From Thelephora terrestris (Eukaryota > Basidiomycota > Agaricomycetes > Thelephorales > Thelephoraceae), in contig WIUZ02000002.1 in NCBI GenBank assembly GCA_015956445.1, forward strand, positions 2,356,001-2,420,000: 64,000 bases of DNA. Reading direction: 5' to 3'. Under the pieces are notes generated by a model. That model did not search any database. It saw only the letters and a program-made list of their open reading frames with translations, and was not told the origin of the DNA. The translations under genes and the position numbers were made by a program. Shown here piece by piece: positions 31,801 to 43,712 of this stretch (positions are counted from its first letter, which is position 1; every line of letters begins with the position of its first letter).

Positions 31801-34628
31801 AGGCGAGGGAGATGAAACACCTAGAGCACATGCCTCGGTAGAAGTTATAATCTCGGGCGCAGGCGGCGCCGGCTCCTCCAGAGGTGGTTCTGGAACAATT
31901 GTAGGCTCAGAAACCTCTTCATCTGCAGGAGCAACTTTATCCAACCCGCCACCCAGGGAACTGACACTGTACGATGGTGTCCAAGGACGCTCGAGGGACT
32001 TCGTTTCCTCCTGAGAAACGTCCGGGGTCGGTACCTCCTCTTCAGCCTCAGCGGGTTCAGAGAATGCAGGTGAAACATCGTCCGGTTCAACCTCATCAAC
32101 AGCAAGTTCCTCAGATGGGACAGGTAGGCCAACAGCCTCAGTCTTCTGCGATGCTAACACCGCCTCGGACTCGACGGGAGGAACCTCTTCCTGAGTGGGT
32201 TCAGCGGGAAAATCGGATTCCGGTGCGTCTGTTGCGGCTTCCTCAGCTAGCGGCTCGACGGCGAGTTCAGAAGCGGCGAGGACCTCTTGCTCAATGACTT
32301 CAGAAGGTGAGTCAGGTTCTTCAACCGAGGCGGCGACAACGGGAACGGGTCCCTCGACTTCGTCAGGCAGTGGAGCAGCCTCATCGACAGAATCGACTAC
32401 CTGAGCCTCCACGACTGGATGATCCACCGCGAGTTCTGAGACGGCAAAGATGGGGAGTGGTCTCGCAATTACGGGTTCTGCATCGACCGGCACCTCCACG
32501 ATAGACTCTGAGGGAATCGTTTCCTCGACAGGAAGTGTCTCCTCGACGAGGGGTGTCTCATCGACGGGGAGTGTCTCCTCGACAGTAAGTGTTTCCTCGA
32601 CAGGAAGTGGCTCTTCGACGGGAAGAGTCTCCTCAGGATTCTCGGGTTCTGTGACTTCAACCTCCTCGACAGGCTCAGGCTCGAAAACGTCGACCTGTTC
32701 AACCAGATCGACCTCTGCAGCAGAAGGTACGTCTTCAACCTCTGCGAGAACGTCGTCGTCTACCAATGATTCAGCTTGAGCTCCATCGGGAAGTAGAAAA
32801 TCAGTCTTACCATAGACTGAAGGAACAACCCCCTCCGGCTCACATTGCGTAGCGACGGGCTCCTCGACCTCGGGTTCAGCATCCCCAAGGTCAGGTTCCT
32901 CAGTGACGATCGAAGTTGGTTCCTGGGGGTTGGTTAATTACTGTGGGTGCTGCGAAGTCACCACGATACGTACCTCCGCAACGTCAACGTCTAGGCCTTT
33001 CTTCCCAGCAGACTCCTCGTCCGAGTGACCGTGCCCATCCACCGCGAGTGGCAGTGTATCCTCTTCGGAGACTGGCGGGACCTCCGCGACATCGACGGCA
33101 AGGTCCTCAGTATGCTCCTCCTGTGATAACGCGATAGGGCCCCTGAGAAGTGCATCTTGAACGCGATCGGAGTCGCACTCACCTCGACCCTAGAACCGGC
33201 AACAACCGGAGCAACCTCAATCTCAGCGGCATGTTCCTCAACCTTCTTTGCCTCCTCAAGGTCCTCGATCACGGGCTCTTCGACCACAGGCTCTGCGAAA
33301 CGTGAGTAGTCTTGTTCGATGATTATCTGAGATCACGAACCTTTCGAAGGAGCTGGTTCGTCCTCGACCTTAAACGAGGATTAATGAATGTTAAGAAACG
33401 GGAGTAGGTTTCATGACTTGCCAGGGACTCTACATCCTTTTTATCTGCGTTGCCCTCGGCAGTCTCGACAATCGGAAGATTATCGTCCACCTCAGGCTCA
33501 GGTTCGTCAATGACAGAACTTTCCTCCTCGACTGGAACAACGTCGGGTTCTGGGACCTCCGGTGCAGACGTATCATCAAGAACCACTTCCTCCGCGTCCT
33601 TCACGGGAACTGGGGACGAACCCGATCAGTCAATAGCAAAAAACCCAGAGAGTATCAAAGGACGACCAACAAACTACAGGCTCTGGGACATCATCACCTC
33701 CCTCCTCTTCAACAACGATCTTCTTCTCACCATCGAGGACCTTAACAGGAACACCCTAACACAGGACAACGAACGAAAGCGGTCAAAAAAATGAGCACAT
33801 GACTTCCGCCTGATCACCCGTAACAAAAAACGAGGCAGACCCCGGAAGCAAAAAGAAGCGGAAGAGGACGAACGAGGCAAAACCTCAACTTAAAATAGAC
33901 TTGCAAGAAAAGAGAAAAAAGCTTTCCGGGTCAAAAACGCACAAATACCACTTACAGCGATTTCCTGTATCAGCGAAACATCCGCGTCCCGGGACACGTC
34001 CTCCACGAGGGTCTGATCCGCAAGGTCCAAATCCGCTCCGTCAGTGCCACCAGAGGCAGTCCCTCCGACGTCACCGTTGGCTTCATGCTTGATCGGCACC
34101 TTATCCTCCCCGGCGTCATCATCAACGTTCCTAATTTCAACTGTATTATCTGGTTCATTAACCTAGACAAACAGACCACGTCAGGAACATGCACCACAAA
34201 ACATTGAGACGTTGATGTGGCTCAATTACGAATGGCACGGGGGAGGAGCGCACACGAGACGTGATATGGGTTTATCACGTAAAGACAGTGTCAAAGAGAG
34301 GCACATAATTGCATCCCTCCGACGCGCAGTGGAGAAAGTTCAAAAGTTCAACACTTACGAGAGTGGTAGTCTCTGCCCCGTTGGCGGAGCCATTGGGATT
34401 TGTTGGCGTAGGATTGGGTATATTCGTGTCGTGCTTCAGTAGGACGGTGTGGGTATCGTCAGTTGTGGTTTGAGCTGGCGGTTCGGTCACAGGGTCGACC
34501 GACGAGGAATCGACATTGAAAACTTCCTTCGCTGCAGGGTGCTCTGATGGAGGAAGAGCGGAAGAATCGATACTGTCGGGTTCAAAAGATTCGTCGGTGA
34601 CGGGGATCACGGGGTCTTCAGCTGACAT
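28874..34628 (-). CDS. Giant acidic repeat protein with CaaX-like end
   Basis: About twelve exons: 34628-34359, 34162-33956, 33755-33678, 33609-33422, 33368-33341, 33292-33183, 33120-32974, 32922-32811, 32780-31525, 31475-29538, 29488-29247, 29186-28874. Together they encode about 1,630 residues. The whole chain is Glu/Pro/Val/Ser-rich and probably disordered. A WTPSYSVT / WTQSYSVTSQPGSPR motif occurs about twelve times (31960 down to 29440). A 112-residue block is tandemly duplicated, and exon 9 holds LPVEET-type five-residue repeats. The end, KKDKKWRMCEIM, has a basic run and a C-terminal CEIM that fits a prenylation CaaX box. I do not recognise the family; a membrane-tethered scaffold is inference. 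Exon 3 to 4 does not join in phase, and exon 4 seems to use a GC donor (GCAAGT at 33421). Confidence 0.7.
30155..30826 (-). repeat. 336-bp tandem duplication inside the giant gene
   Basis: Units 30155-30490 and 30491-30826 align over their full length at a period of 336 bp (GCGAGATACGAGGACTACCA starts at 30491 and 30827). 336 is a multiple of three, so the protein gains a second 112-residue block and stays in frame. A third, partial unit starts at 30827. Confidence 0.8.
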
Positions 34629-35081
34629 GGGTCGTAAGTCCGAAGTTGGAGTGTGTAGGATGGACCAAGGTTAGTTTGGTCGAGGTGGTGGAGAGGAAAG
34701 GAAACAGACGAGTTCGCTCTTGACAGTCAAGTGCCACCGGAAAATGACCGTCAGAACGAAAGAGCGTAGAGTAAAGGTTCGCCCAACCAAATCCCGAGAT
34801 ATCCACGTACACGTGATCGTCACCATCAAACCAGCCTCAGGGCCGAGAGCCGATAACGAAAGCAGGCTTCCCAGCACTACCCCTCACGGGACATTGGAAT
34901 TTAGGGGAAACGTGTATATTGAAAATACGAAAAATGGACAAGAGATGACTAAGTGGCAGGAAAACAGAGTTCCAACAGATATCAGAGGTCAAAAAGAATT
35001 AAACTATGTCCAAGGAAATGAGTGAGACGAAACAAGGAGCGAGGGGTTTCGTGAGCAGCAACATGTTCTCTGTTCGCACGT
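34629..35081. other. Intergenic
   Basis: Promoter side of the giant gene and 3' flank of the GPI copy B. Nothing else recognised. Confidence 0.5.
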
Positions 35082-36078
35082 TTAGAACAAAGCAGCGATA
35101 GCACCAACAACACCAGCAATACCGAATCCGCTAAGAGAGAGACCGGTGGCATCTGAGGTGCTACCTGAGGTGCTGCCACTGCTCGAAGGGGTCGGGCTAC
35201 TCTTGGTAGAGCTGTCGGGGAGTTAACATCAGCTTCATCGATACACGTGAGCGCCAAGGGGAGTAACTACCTTCCACCAGATCCAGATGTGGGCGAAGAG
35301 TTGGAAGGATTTCCAGTCCCGGTGTTGGTCGGGGAAGAACCACCAGTATTGGGTGGAGCGCTGACGTTACTGGAGCTACCGATACAGGTCTTATCGGAGC
35401 TGGGCTGGACAGTAACGATGTCGGAGTATGCGACTGCACCGGTGCTGTCCTTGAGGGCAATGTTGCTATGGTGGACAAAGTTAGCCCACGACCATTAATA
35501 GCAGAGAAGGCAAAAATCCAAAAATACTCACAAACTGGCTCCTTGCTGTTGGTCAACGGTCCACGTCAATTGAGTGCCATTCTGGGTGGGGAAGGTCTCA
35601 AGCTTAAATCGAAAGCAGACTTCATCAGCACGTGTTTTACTTGACACCTGCGCATCACTTACCGCAGGGGCAGAGACCTGGCCAGCTGGGGTTTCGGAGC
35701 CATTGAGATACCGCTCGCAAAGTCTAGAAGAAGGCACTTACCGGGGATGAGGGAGAGGTAGTAAGGGGGAGTTCCACCGGACCAAGTAAGGCTGGGGGAA
35801 AGTCAGGAGATGCGGGAGCCTCGGTCAACCGCGGACTTACAGAACGGGTTCTACACGACGGAGACAAAGGAAGCACTCAGATTGGGACGAGATGTTTCTG
35901 ACATATTACTTACGGCACTGGACAACGCTGCCCCTGTAGGAGCGACAGTGTGTCAGCAGGCAGAAATCTTCAGGGAAACTCCATGCGGGCTCGCCGCGAC
36001 TCACGGGGTATTAATGGTCAAGCCAAGAACGGCTGGCACGAGAGAGATGAGAGCAGCGGCAGCGACAGTGAACTTCAT
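35082..36078 (-). CDS. Small secreted GPI-anchored protein, copy B
   Basis: A paralogue of the gene at 26829-27801 with the same exon plan. It has a signal peptide (MKFTVAAAALISLVPAVLG), GSVVQC, a 10-nt microexon at 35850-35841 (completing QPVL), LTWSGGTPPYYLSLIPG, then ETPAGQVSAPA, KTFPTQNGTQLTWTVD and LKDSTGAVAYSDIVTV-like residues. A Ser/Thr-rich stalk (SSTKSSPTPSSSGSTSGST) and a GPI signal (DATGLSLSGFGIAGVVGAIA) follow. It should be exported and anchored to the plasma membrane or wall. As in copy A, the junction after LIPG is unclear because the consensus donor gives the wrong phase in both genes. The shared problem hints at an unusual but conserved splice choice. Confidence 0.72.
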
Positions 36079-36479
36079 GGCAAGTTTCAGAAGAGAGAGC
36101 ACAGCTGGGGGGTCGTCGTGGTCGCAAACGGAGAGGGATGAGTTCAACGTTCACTCCACCTAAGCAAACAATTTCAAACCCAGCCTGATTTCCGATCAGA
36201 ACCCAAAGGAAGCGGCCAAGAATAGCCCAAGAATGATCGCAGAGCGTCTTCATCTCTTCCCCTGATCTCAGGGGTTTCCTCAACGCCGGTACGCAGACGA
36301 ACCGAGAAGTATAAACCTTGGCCCAGCGGGGCACACTCAGCTTTCGGCTTCAGAAAACATTCGTAAAAATCCCACGGATAGGTACATGCCACACCCTCGG
36401 TTTGAATGAGCCTTATCGCAGGTGAAATTCACGGCGGAAACCACCTCATCAATCACGTCACTGACTTATTATGCTGCTC
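36079..36479. other. Intergenic
   Basis: Promoter side of the GPI copy B. No gene or repeat recognised. Confidence 0.5.
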
Positions 36480-37690
36480 CCACCAGAACTACGTATACGT
36501 ATGTACGGTCGTCTGACCGACTTTGGCCAACAGAGTCCCTGTCTTTGACGACTCGCTCTCCATCTCCGTCCTGGTGGCGGCGGCAGGTGGGACGCCTAAC
36601 GTGCCAACCGTAGGGCTTGGCGTTATCATTTGAGGCCGAGAATTGCCGAGCGGCTTGAAAGCCTACGATCAATTGCCCAGTCTATCACCGGCATCACCGC
36701 GGGAAAGAACGCTCGGCATACAAATGTACATACAACTCGCGCCACACCTTTGCTGATCCCCAAGACGCCACGTCGAAACGTGATGCGCGAAGCCCTGCGT
36801 TCCCAGGGAGATATGAAAGGGTCCTGCGCATTCACTCAGTCAATAATTGTTCCCTGGCGACAACTTGACAAGGAAACCCGTTTTGGATGGGAAATATGCA
36901 GGGAATCAGCTGATTGAGTCCTCCGAGACATGAACCTTTCTCTGGGGACGAATCCATTCGTAAAGGAGCGCCACAAACAAACCAGCGAGGCCATGCAGAA
37001 TCATTGAGGTGTGTGAAGGTTCAAATTAACAAAATGTTTGTCAAACGGAGCCCTAAAATCAATATGTTGCAGAATTTTACCGTTCAAGGGAACATATCGA
37101 GTCTCCCATCTTGTTCATTAACGCGGCACCTTTCACGAGATGTACAAATTTTCAGCATTCCTGAACACAGGATCAGTGTTTCCGACTTGTGGCACTCATA
37201 ACGGTCGAAGTCCGCAGTAAGCCTGGCCGGAAACCATGGCCACCGACGTTGAGTAGTGCCCAGAGGAAATCACGGCATCCGGTAGGAAAGTTTTCAGTGT
37301 TCCCAGATTTTTGTCACTTGAACCGCTGGGCCGTTCAAGATGTCTGTCACATTGGGAACAGCCCTTCCCCTGCCGCAGCTGCTTCAGTCAGTGTCCGCTC
37401 CTGACAGGATAATTGTTGGATGTAGCCCAAAAACCGATCTCAATCATCGGAAAGGCCAGGAGTTGGGTGTGTGCATCACATGACTCCATGAAAAAATGAC
37501 TACATGCCTCCAGGTGGTCACCGGATATCTTCTTGTGTTTGCAATGGTCATGTATGCAGGGAGAAAGATTTGCCTGCTAGGTTCCACAAGCAACTTATCC
37601 AAGACAACAACAGTCAGGAGCATTGGTGGCACAGAATCAAGGGCCAGACATGAATCATACAAGATACAAACACCACCTCTGAAGAAAGTG
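36480..37690 (-). pseudogene. Decayed tandem copy of the PRMT5 gene
   Basis: Blocks align in order with the intact gene at 39469-42833. 36500-36830 matches its last exon (VMPVIDWAIDRR against [12 protein letters not shown]). 36890-37010 and 37070-37170 match exons 9 and 8. 37210-37430 matches exon 4 and 37450-37690 part of exon 3. Exons 5-7, which hold the SAM-binding and double-E catalytic motifs, are absent, and every block is full of stops and indels. Many differences are C-to-T or G-to-A, including loss of CpG sites, so the copy is AT-richer than its source. That pattern fits cytosine-methylation or RIP-like decay. It cannot encode an enzyme. Confidence 0.82.
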
Positions 37691-37948
37691 ACTCCGTCCT
37701 TCTATCTACAAAAAGGTAAAGATGAATGTCTGTCTAAGCTACCTATACACCCAACTCTGAGTCATATGAAATTTGGCCAGCTGGGAGCAACGAGTGACCA
37801 ATTTCCATCTGATCTTCAGACACACCAGGGATGGGTATATACACCAGGTTCCATCACCTTTGTCTGAAAAAATGTTGGAAGAAGTCAGGAGGGTCTGAGC
37901 AACATGAATAAACAGATTTGGCTGCAAGTAGAACAGAAGGAACTGCAG

Positions 37949-38738
37949 TCAATATGGACAACATCTGACAAACAGATATTTAATATTTATGTCAAATGCA
38001 CAAAGAAGTAGCCATACCTGGCCATAGGTTAACACATAATCTTTCCCAGATGCAGTTATGGCAGAGGAAATAATACCAACAGCCCACAAGCCCACCTGAG
38101 ACACATACAGAAGGAACATTCCCCATGGATGCTTTGTCAAAACACCAAACCTGGGTAGTGTCAGATATTCATCATCTGGGATCATAACAACAAAAATGCA
38201 CAAGCAACCCACTGATGGATAAAAGAACCTTGATTCCCCAAATATAGCAGATCCAGGCCAACCATCCCCTTTGATGACGGAAGAACTAAAAGTAATATAT
38301 AGGCCATAATGTTCATCCAAGGCCAAATGGATGGTGTTATGGGGGAAGAATTTGACACAGCTATCGACACAATGTCTGAAAGCCAGCCCCAAAAAGTTGA
38401 ACCCTCACATAAACTGCCATCTGTGAATGCATGGTTGAAATGCCTGAGGGCCACCCCTAACACAAGCCAAAGGAATATAAGCAGAGTTCCAAGGATAGGG
38501 GTTATGAGGTTCTGCAACTTGATACTTTCATGGAAAGTAATAATCTGCCAAGCAATAGAAAAGGGGCATAAGAGCACCACAAGCATAAGGGGGGGTGATG
38601 AAGTGAGTCGCAATACAAAGGTTGCATCAAAGAGAGATAATTCCCGGCAATGGATGGACCACAGTGTTGCAAGAAGGATGGAATACACCTGGAAGAGGTA
38701 GGCCAGGAGAATGTTTTTAGAAGATGAAAACATCCCAA
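37949..38738 (-). pseudogene. Membrane protein gene, frame-broken
   Basis: From 38733 the frame encodes several hydrophobic helices (ILLAYLFQVYSILLATLW, LMLVVLLCPFSIAWQI, ILGTLLIFLWLVLGVAL). It loses sense near 38280, where the next frame takes over with IKGDGWPGSAIFGESRFF and further helices (MFLLYVSQVGLWAVGIISSA) down to about 38010, ending at a GTATGG donor-like site. The two halves look like one protein split by an indel, although an unrecognised intron is possible. I cannot name the family. Base composition is AT-rich like the neighbouring PRMT5 pseudogene, so both may have decayed together. Confidence 0.45.
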
Positions 38739-39468
38739 TATCTATGTGTAAAGCAAAGATATTAATTAATTAGCTGCAGTGCGACTCAAGTACTTGCTGA
38801 AACCTACGGAAGCAAATGGTTGAGACGAAAACTGCAGTTTATTGGTTCAGGGTCCAGGGCTAATTATGTGCGCATGATCAAAACTCACATGCTACAGTCG
38901 TTGCAGTGCCATCTACGTCCGTGTTTGTTGAAGCGTTGAGGGGGTAAAAACGCGCATAATGACAACGATCGTCCGCCGAAGCATAGGCGGGAATAGAATA
39001 GTTCAACATAAGGCCGGGGCAGAGTCGTACTGGTGAGAAAAGTACAAGAGGATCTGCTGAAGCGCGGCCTCTGGCGGAGCCACGGTTGGCTTATGTATCG
39101 AGGTTGCGATCATGGAACGAAAGAGGGAGAGAAGCGGGAAAGGAAAGTAAGCTCAGGCTTCGAGGAACGGTGAGACTTGACCACTAACCGCGGTACGGAC
39201 GTGAAGGGTCGGAGGAGGGGCGGGAGCTGGGGTGCGACGAACTTTGTACCCTTATGAAGCTGAATCTGGGCTAGTCGCGCTCTCGTAATACGTTCCTTGG
39301 TTTCCTATTACACCGGTAGTGACCCGATAGGTAGAAATTTCGCGTAAGTACACCCAGCGAGCCAATCACTCCAGTCCACAAAAACCCGTCACAGAAACCT
39401 TCGGTCCGACCAAATCATCATCCACAACGCGAAACCAACAACCAGAACCCCAACTTCAACCGCGGCCG
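38739..39468. other. Intergenic
   Basis: Lies between the decayed block and the 3' end of PRMT5. No gene or repeat recognised. Confidence 0.5.
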
Positions 39469-42400
39469 TCACAGCTTAATCCAACTGCTCCTCCCGCCAG
39501 GGTTATGCAACGCCGTCTGACCGACCTTAACCAACCGAGTCTCCGTCCTCGACGACTCGTTCGGCGCCCTCGGTATCTCCGTCTTGTTGACGACAGGCGG
39601 CACGTCCAACGCGTCGATCGTAGGGCTCGGCGTTATCAGCTGAGGCGTAGAAATCGCCGAGAGGCTCGCAGGCGCACGGTCGACCGCCCAATCCATAACC
39701 GGCATCATCACAGGCAAAAACGCTTCGGCGTACCACTCGTACCACACCCTCTGTTGGTCCGTCAGCCTCCACACCGAGACGTGAAGCTCCGAGTTCCCAG
39801 GGAGGTACAACGGGTCCTACACATTCATTTCAGTTATAAAATTGTTTTCCTGTTAAAAGTTTGGACACGGAGAACCCACTCTGAGCGGGAAGTATATGGG
39901 AAACCAGCTGATCGAATCCTTCGAGATGTAATCCTTTCTCTGGGGATGAATGCTGAGCCCGATGTTTTTGTAAAGGACCGCCTCGAAATATCCCGCGAGG
40001 CCGTGCAGGACTCCCGCATGAGGTATGTGAAAGTTCAAGTCGGCAAATCGAGAGTTGTGGCTGTTCGTCACAGGGAGCCCTGTAGTCGAAGTGTTTCAGT
40101 CCTCCAATCCACAAGTGGACTTCCCAGGTCTCCCACCTCGTTCATTCAACACGACACCTTTCACAGGGTGCGCGAATTCCCAGCATTCCTGGATACGGGG
40201 TCCGGTGTTTCCATCTCCACCCTCGCCACTAAGGATATTGACCGCATTAAACATTACCACGTACGGCGTCTCAGATTTCTTCAGATCCTCATGGCCCCGG
40301 ACTTCATTGAACAGCTTCGTCGAAGAGAGGGGCGCGATGTGCGCAGTGTACGACGACGGTATTGAAATCCCATGAGCTAGGATAAATTTTCAGCCGCAGA
40401 GACGCTAAACATCTTCCGCGTATGTGCTCACGTTTTAAGAACCTAACCGCCCCATCCAAACACTCCGGACTCAACTCGTTGTCTCCAAACGAGCCCAAAA
40501 GTTCCGTGATCAGGATATCAACCTTTTCTGGTAACCCCAGCGTCCTCATGTCACCGAAATGAAGTTGAACTTGGTCCCCCCATTCCGTTTTTTGCCTCTC
40601 CTGTAAACTTCAAGATACGATAAGTACCTAGCCAGCGATGAAGGAGAAGGTGGATCATTTACGTTACAAACGCGTTAGGGTTCTTTTCCACAACATGAAT
40701 GAACGCTTTCTGATTCGCTCGTGAGATCGCTTTGAGAGCTCGAGCTACCAGCGGTCCCCTTCCGGCGCCTGCCACACACAGAAGTCTAGATATCGGATCA
40801 GTGACAAAGGAATTTCACTTTGCAAAAAGAACACAACATTCGATCATCGGTTTTCGGCCACTCCAACAAAGCCCTAAACGTCGCCTCTTCATAATTAGCG
40901 TACTTGACAGGATCCATCTCAAAGGTCTGATATGTCGTGCTTTGCAAATTATCTGCCAAAGGCTAAAAAAGGCGCGATCGAAGCCCGCAGATGGCACCTA
41001 TAATGGTCGAGGTCCCACGAACAGGGCTGAAAATCGAAACCACTGACCTGAAGCGGAGCCTGCAGGTAGTCATGGTATCCGATAGAAAAGTTCTCAACGG
41101 TCCCTAATTTCTTCATCGCTTGCACTGCCGGGCTCGTCTTCTCAAGATGTTTGATGTATTGTGAATAGGCCCTTTCCCCACCGCGAATGTGTTGACCGGT
41201 GTTCGTTCCTGATAGGATGACCGTGGGTTGTAGCTAAAAATGTGGTTGGAATTATGGAAATTTGGAGAGAGGGTCGGGTATATGTACTCACCTTCATGAT
41301 TTCACGAATAAACGACTGTGTGCCTTTCGGTAGTACCGGATAGCTTTTCGCGTTTGCGATGAACGTGGATGCGGGGAGGAAGATCTGCTTGGTAGGCTCC
41401 GCGAACCACTTATCCAAGACACCAGCGGTCAAAGGCAATGGTGGAGTCAAATCAAGGGCTAAACCAAACCCCATTAATACGCAAATACCGCCCTTCCAGA
41501 CGAAAAACTCACTCAGACTCAATCGGGGGTTACTTTCGCAAATGGTCCTAATCACATCCCACATCTCCCACGTGGTATTAAACTCCTCCTCCGTCGTATG
41601 CGGGAAACCCGTCGACTTGGAAGACGATGCAGAAAATCCGCTCGCCACAGAAGACGCGCCGATGCTCGGGGAGGGTGAAGCAGGTCGCGGGGTAGGTGAC
41701 ACGAGTTGGAACACCGCAGGGTCGTAGACGGGGACCCGAACGGAGAAGTGCATAAAGGGTATCTTGTCCAGACACGCGTGGATCGCGCGAGCATACGAGG
41801 GGACGTGGGTCCGGTTTCGCGGTGGTGGAAGGATGGCGACCGAGACGTTCAGATACGAAGCGTACGCTAGCTCTTGCATGAGCGCCTGGGAGGAACCATG
41901 TTAGAACGCCCTTGATAGAAGGTGACCAAGGGAGGCTCTACACCGTTTCCGCGTCACACCTCACCCACTCGTCCGGTGAATCGAGTTCGAGCCAATCCGA
42001 CAGCATCACAATCGTATTCTCTGCCTCATCTACCAGGTTCAGATTGCAAGACATAAGCGCAAGTAAACACGCTGAACATTCTGGACACTCACCTAACCGA
42101 GTGACGTTGATTTCCTCCCTCAGGAACACCGGGTTAGACCTCCAAGCCTCGGAAATCCGCTCTGCGCTCTCGTCCTTCTCCGCTTCATCCTCGGGGGACA
42201 AACACATCTTCTTCCACCTCACTCGCCATTTTTCGTTCGTGAGGGGTATGCAAACGGTGTCGTAGCCTTTCGTTTTGCTATCCGAGAGCAACCGGAGGAT
42301 GGGCGTTTCGAAGTTGGGATCGCGATCAGCGTCAGCACTCGCGATATCGTCCAACGAGAGGTGACCCGCGACAGTGGCCATAGGAAACATAGGGGGGAAT

Positions 42401-42833
42401 CCTGAAGATGTGGCCTTGGTCATCTTTCCCCCAAGGTTAAATATTTCGAATTGGACGGCGCCCCGATGAAAGGTGAGAATAAGACAATCTACTGATCGGT
42501 CCTTTTGAGTCAGATCGACGGCGTTCAATGGGCGGCCTGGATTGCCCGTAATCTCGGCATTTTCTCGTGGAAGACGAGTTGCACCAGTCTGAGTGACGAT
42601 GCTACATTCAAGGTTTGCCTTGTGCCTTGAGATTGGGGTATACGAGGGACCTGATACTGGAACCTCTCCAAAGCGACTGGCGTTTGGCAATACTATCACA
42701 TCCTCAGATCTGGGTTGGAAACCAGCCTCGACTTCCGAGGGAGGGGGATAATCAGGGGATGCTATGCAGCTATGGCATCAAATGTGTCACGCAGTCCTTG
42801 AGAATCTTTCTTGAACCCACACCCAGCTGCCAT
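39469..42833 (-). CDS. PRMT5: PRMT5 / Skb1 / Hsl7 protein arginine methyltransferase
   Basis: Exons 2-10 (42029-41944, 41885-41292, 41233-41048, 40962-40838, 40785-40663, 40607-40432, 40376-40158, 40079-39880, 39816-39469) all join in phase after exon 1 (ends at 42093). Order: TIM-barrel part ([51 protein letters not shown]), SAM motif I ([17 protein letters not shown]), [14 protein letters not shown] and the double-E loop [18 protein letters not shown]. The beta-barrel follows ([38 protein letters not shown]). The enzyme makes symmetric dimethylarginine on spliceosomal and histone substrates. The start is unclear: [12 protein letters not shown] at 42833 is out of frame with the rest of exon 1 ([11 protein letters not shown]), so a small indel or a missed intron lies near 42760. 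A Ser-rich insert (about residues 300-340) and a long C-tail are unusual. Confidence 0.9.
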
Positions 42834-42913
42834 CAGCCTTAGAACTTTCGTCCTGAGCGATCCTTCTGCGCCGCCAGCTCCCTCAGACTTTCGTGTTTAG
42901 AAACGAGCCCTTC
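42834..42913. promoter_or_regulatory. Short divergent promoter
   Basis: About 80 bp separate the putative starts of PRMT5 (minus) and the next gene (plus), so they share one promoter region. No TATA box seen. Confidence 0.4.
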
Positions 42914-43712
42914 ATGGACCCCGATGTCACCGAACAAGGTTCTCCTACGGATCAAAATCCCCCGACGGATCCCTCCCATGTCTCCTCGAACCCTGCAGAT
43001 CAGATCACTGATGAAAAGGGGGCGCCTGCAGGGGAGGGGCATATGGACCACTCCCCTGACGGGCTAGCAGAAACCCGAGAAACTCAAGACGCGAACAAGG
43101 ACACCGATATCAGTGAAGGCACATCCGAGTCCATCCCTGCAGCCTGTGACCCCTCCTGATCAGATCCAGCACCAGCGCCACCAACCCCAACCGCGAAACC
43201 AAAACCCAAATCTGTCTTCGTCAAGGTGATGGAACTTGACGCGGATGACATGCTCATGGCATGGTTGCAAGCATTCTTCGGTGAGCCCACTGATATTAAG
43301 GAGCGATCACTACCTTCTCTGCGCGTATATCATCCTCGCTGACATTGGACACCTACCGTAAACAGATCACTACTTCTACTACGACATGTCTGGTGGCGAT
43401 CTTCACGGGTACATCAGCGTCGACACAATTATTTACCTTGAAGAACAGAAGAAAGGCGGACTGTTGCACCTAGATCCTCCAATCAGCATGCCCGGGGGAG
43501 AATTCAAGTTCAGTTTTAAATCGATACTACCGTATGTATCAAACGCTGATGCGTGTTGTTCTAGTGGGAATCCACGACAGAGATGGATCCCTGAATGGGA
43601 GTACGATGAGAAGGGCGAGGTGATACTGAAAAGATCCGCAAAACGTGACTACGATGATCCGTCGCAACTGCCGATTGACTGGTATGTGGAGGGGCCTGGA
43701 GGGCAACCGTGA
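42914..43712 (+). CDS. Unknown protein, possible in-frame stop
   Basis: Exons 42914-43280, 43366-43531 and 43565-43712 stay in one frame. The first part is acidic and Pro/Ser-rich (TDQNPPTDPSHVSSN), then SVFVKVMELDADDMLMAWLQ. Exon 2 gives DHYFYYDMSGGDLHGYISVD and exon 3 ends RDYDDPSQLPIDWYVEG. One TGA at 43157-43159 interrupts the first exon, while the frame continues sensibly beyond it. Either translation starts at ATG 43229 (giving 120 residues), or this is a recent nonsense mutation. No domain recognised and no signal peptide. Strong splice sites support the downstream part as a true gene. Confidence 0.6.

Noticed and set aside
30200-32780. Plus-strand open frames rich in Ser/Gly across the giant gene
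   Set aside because: They are antisense shadows of the repetitive minus-strand protein.
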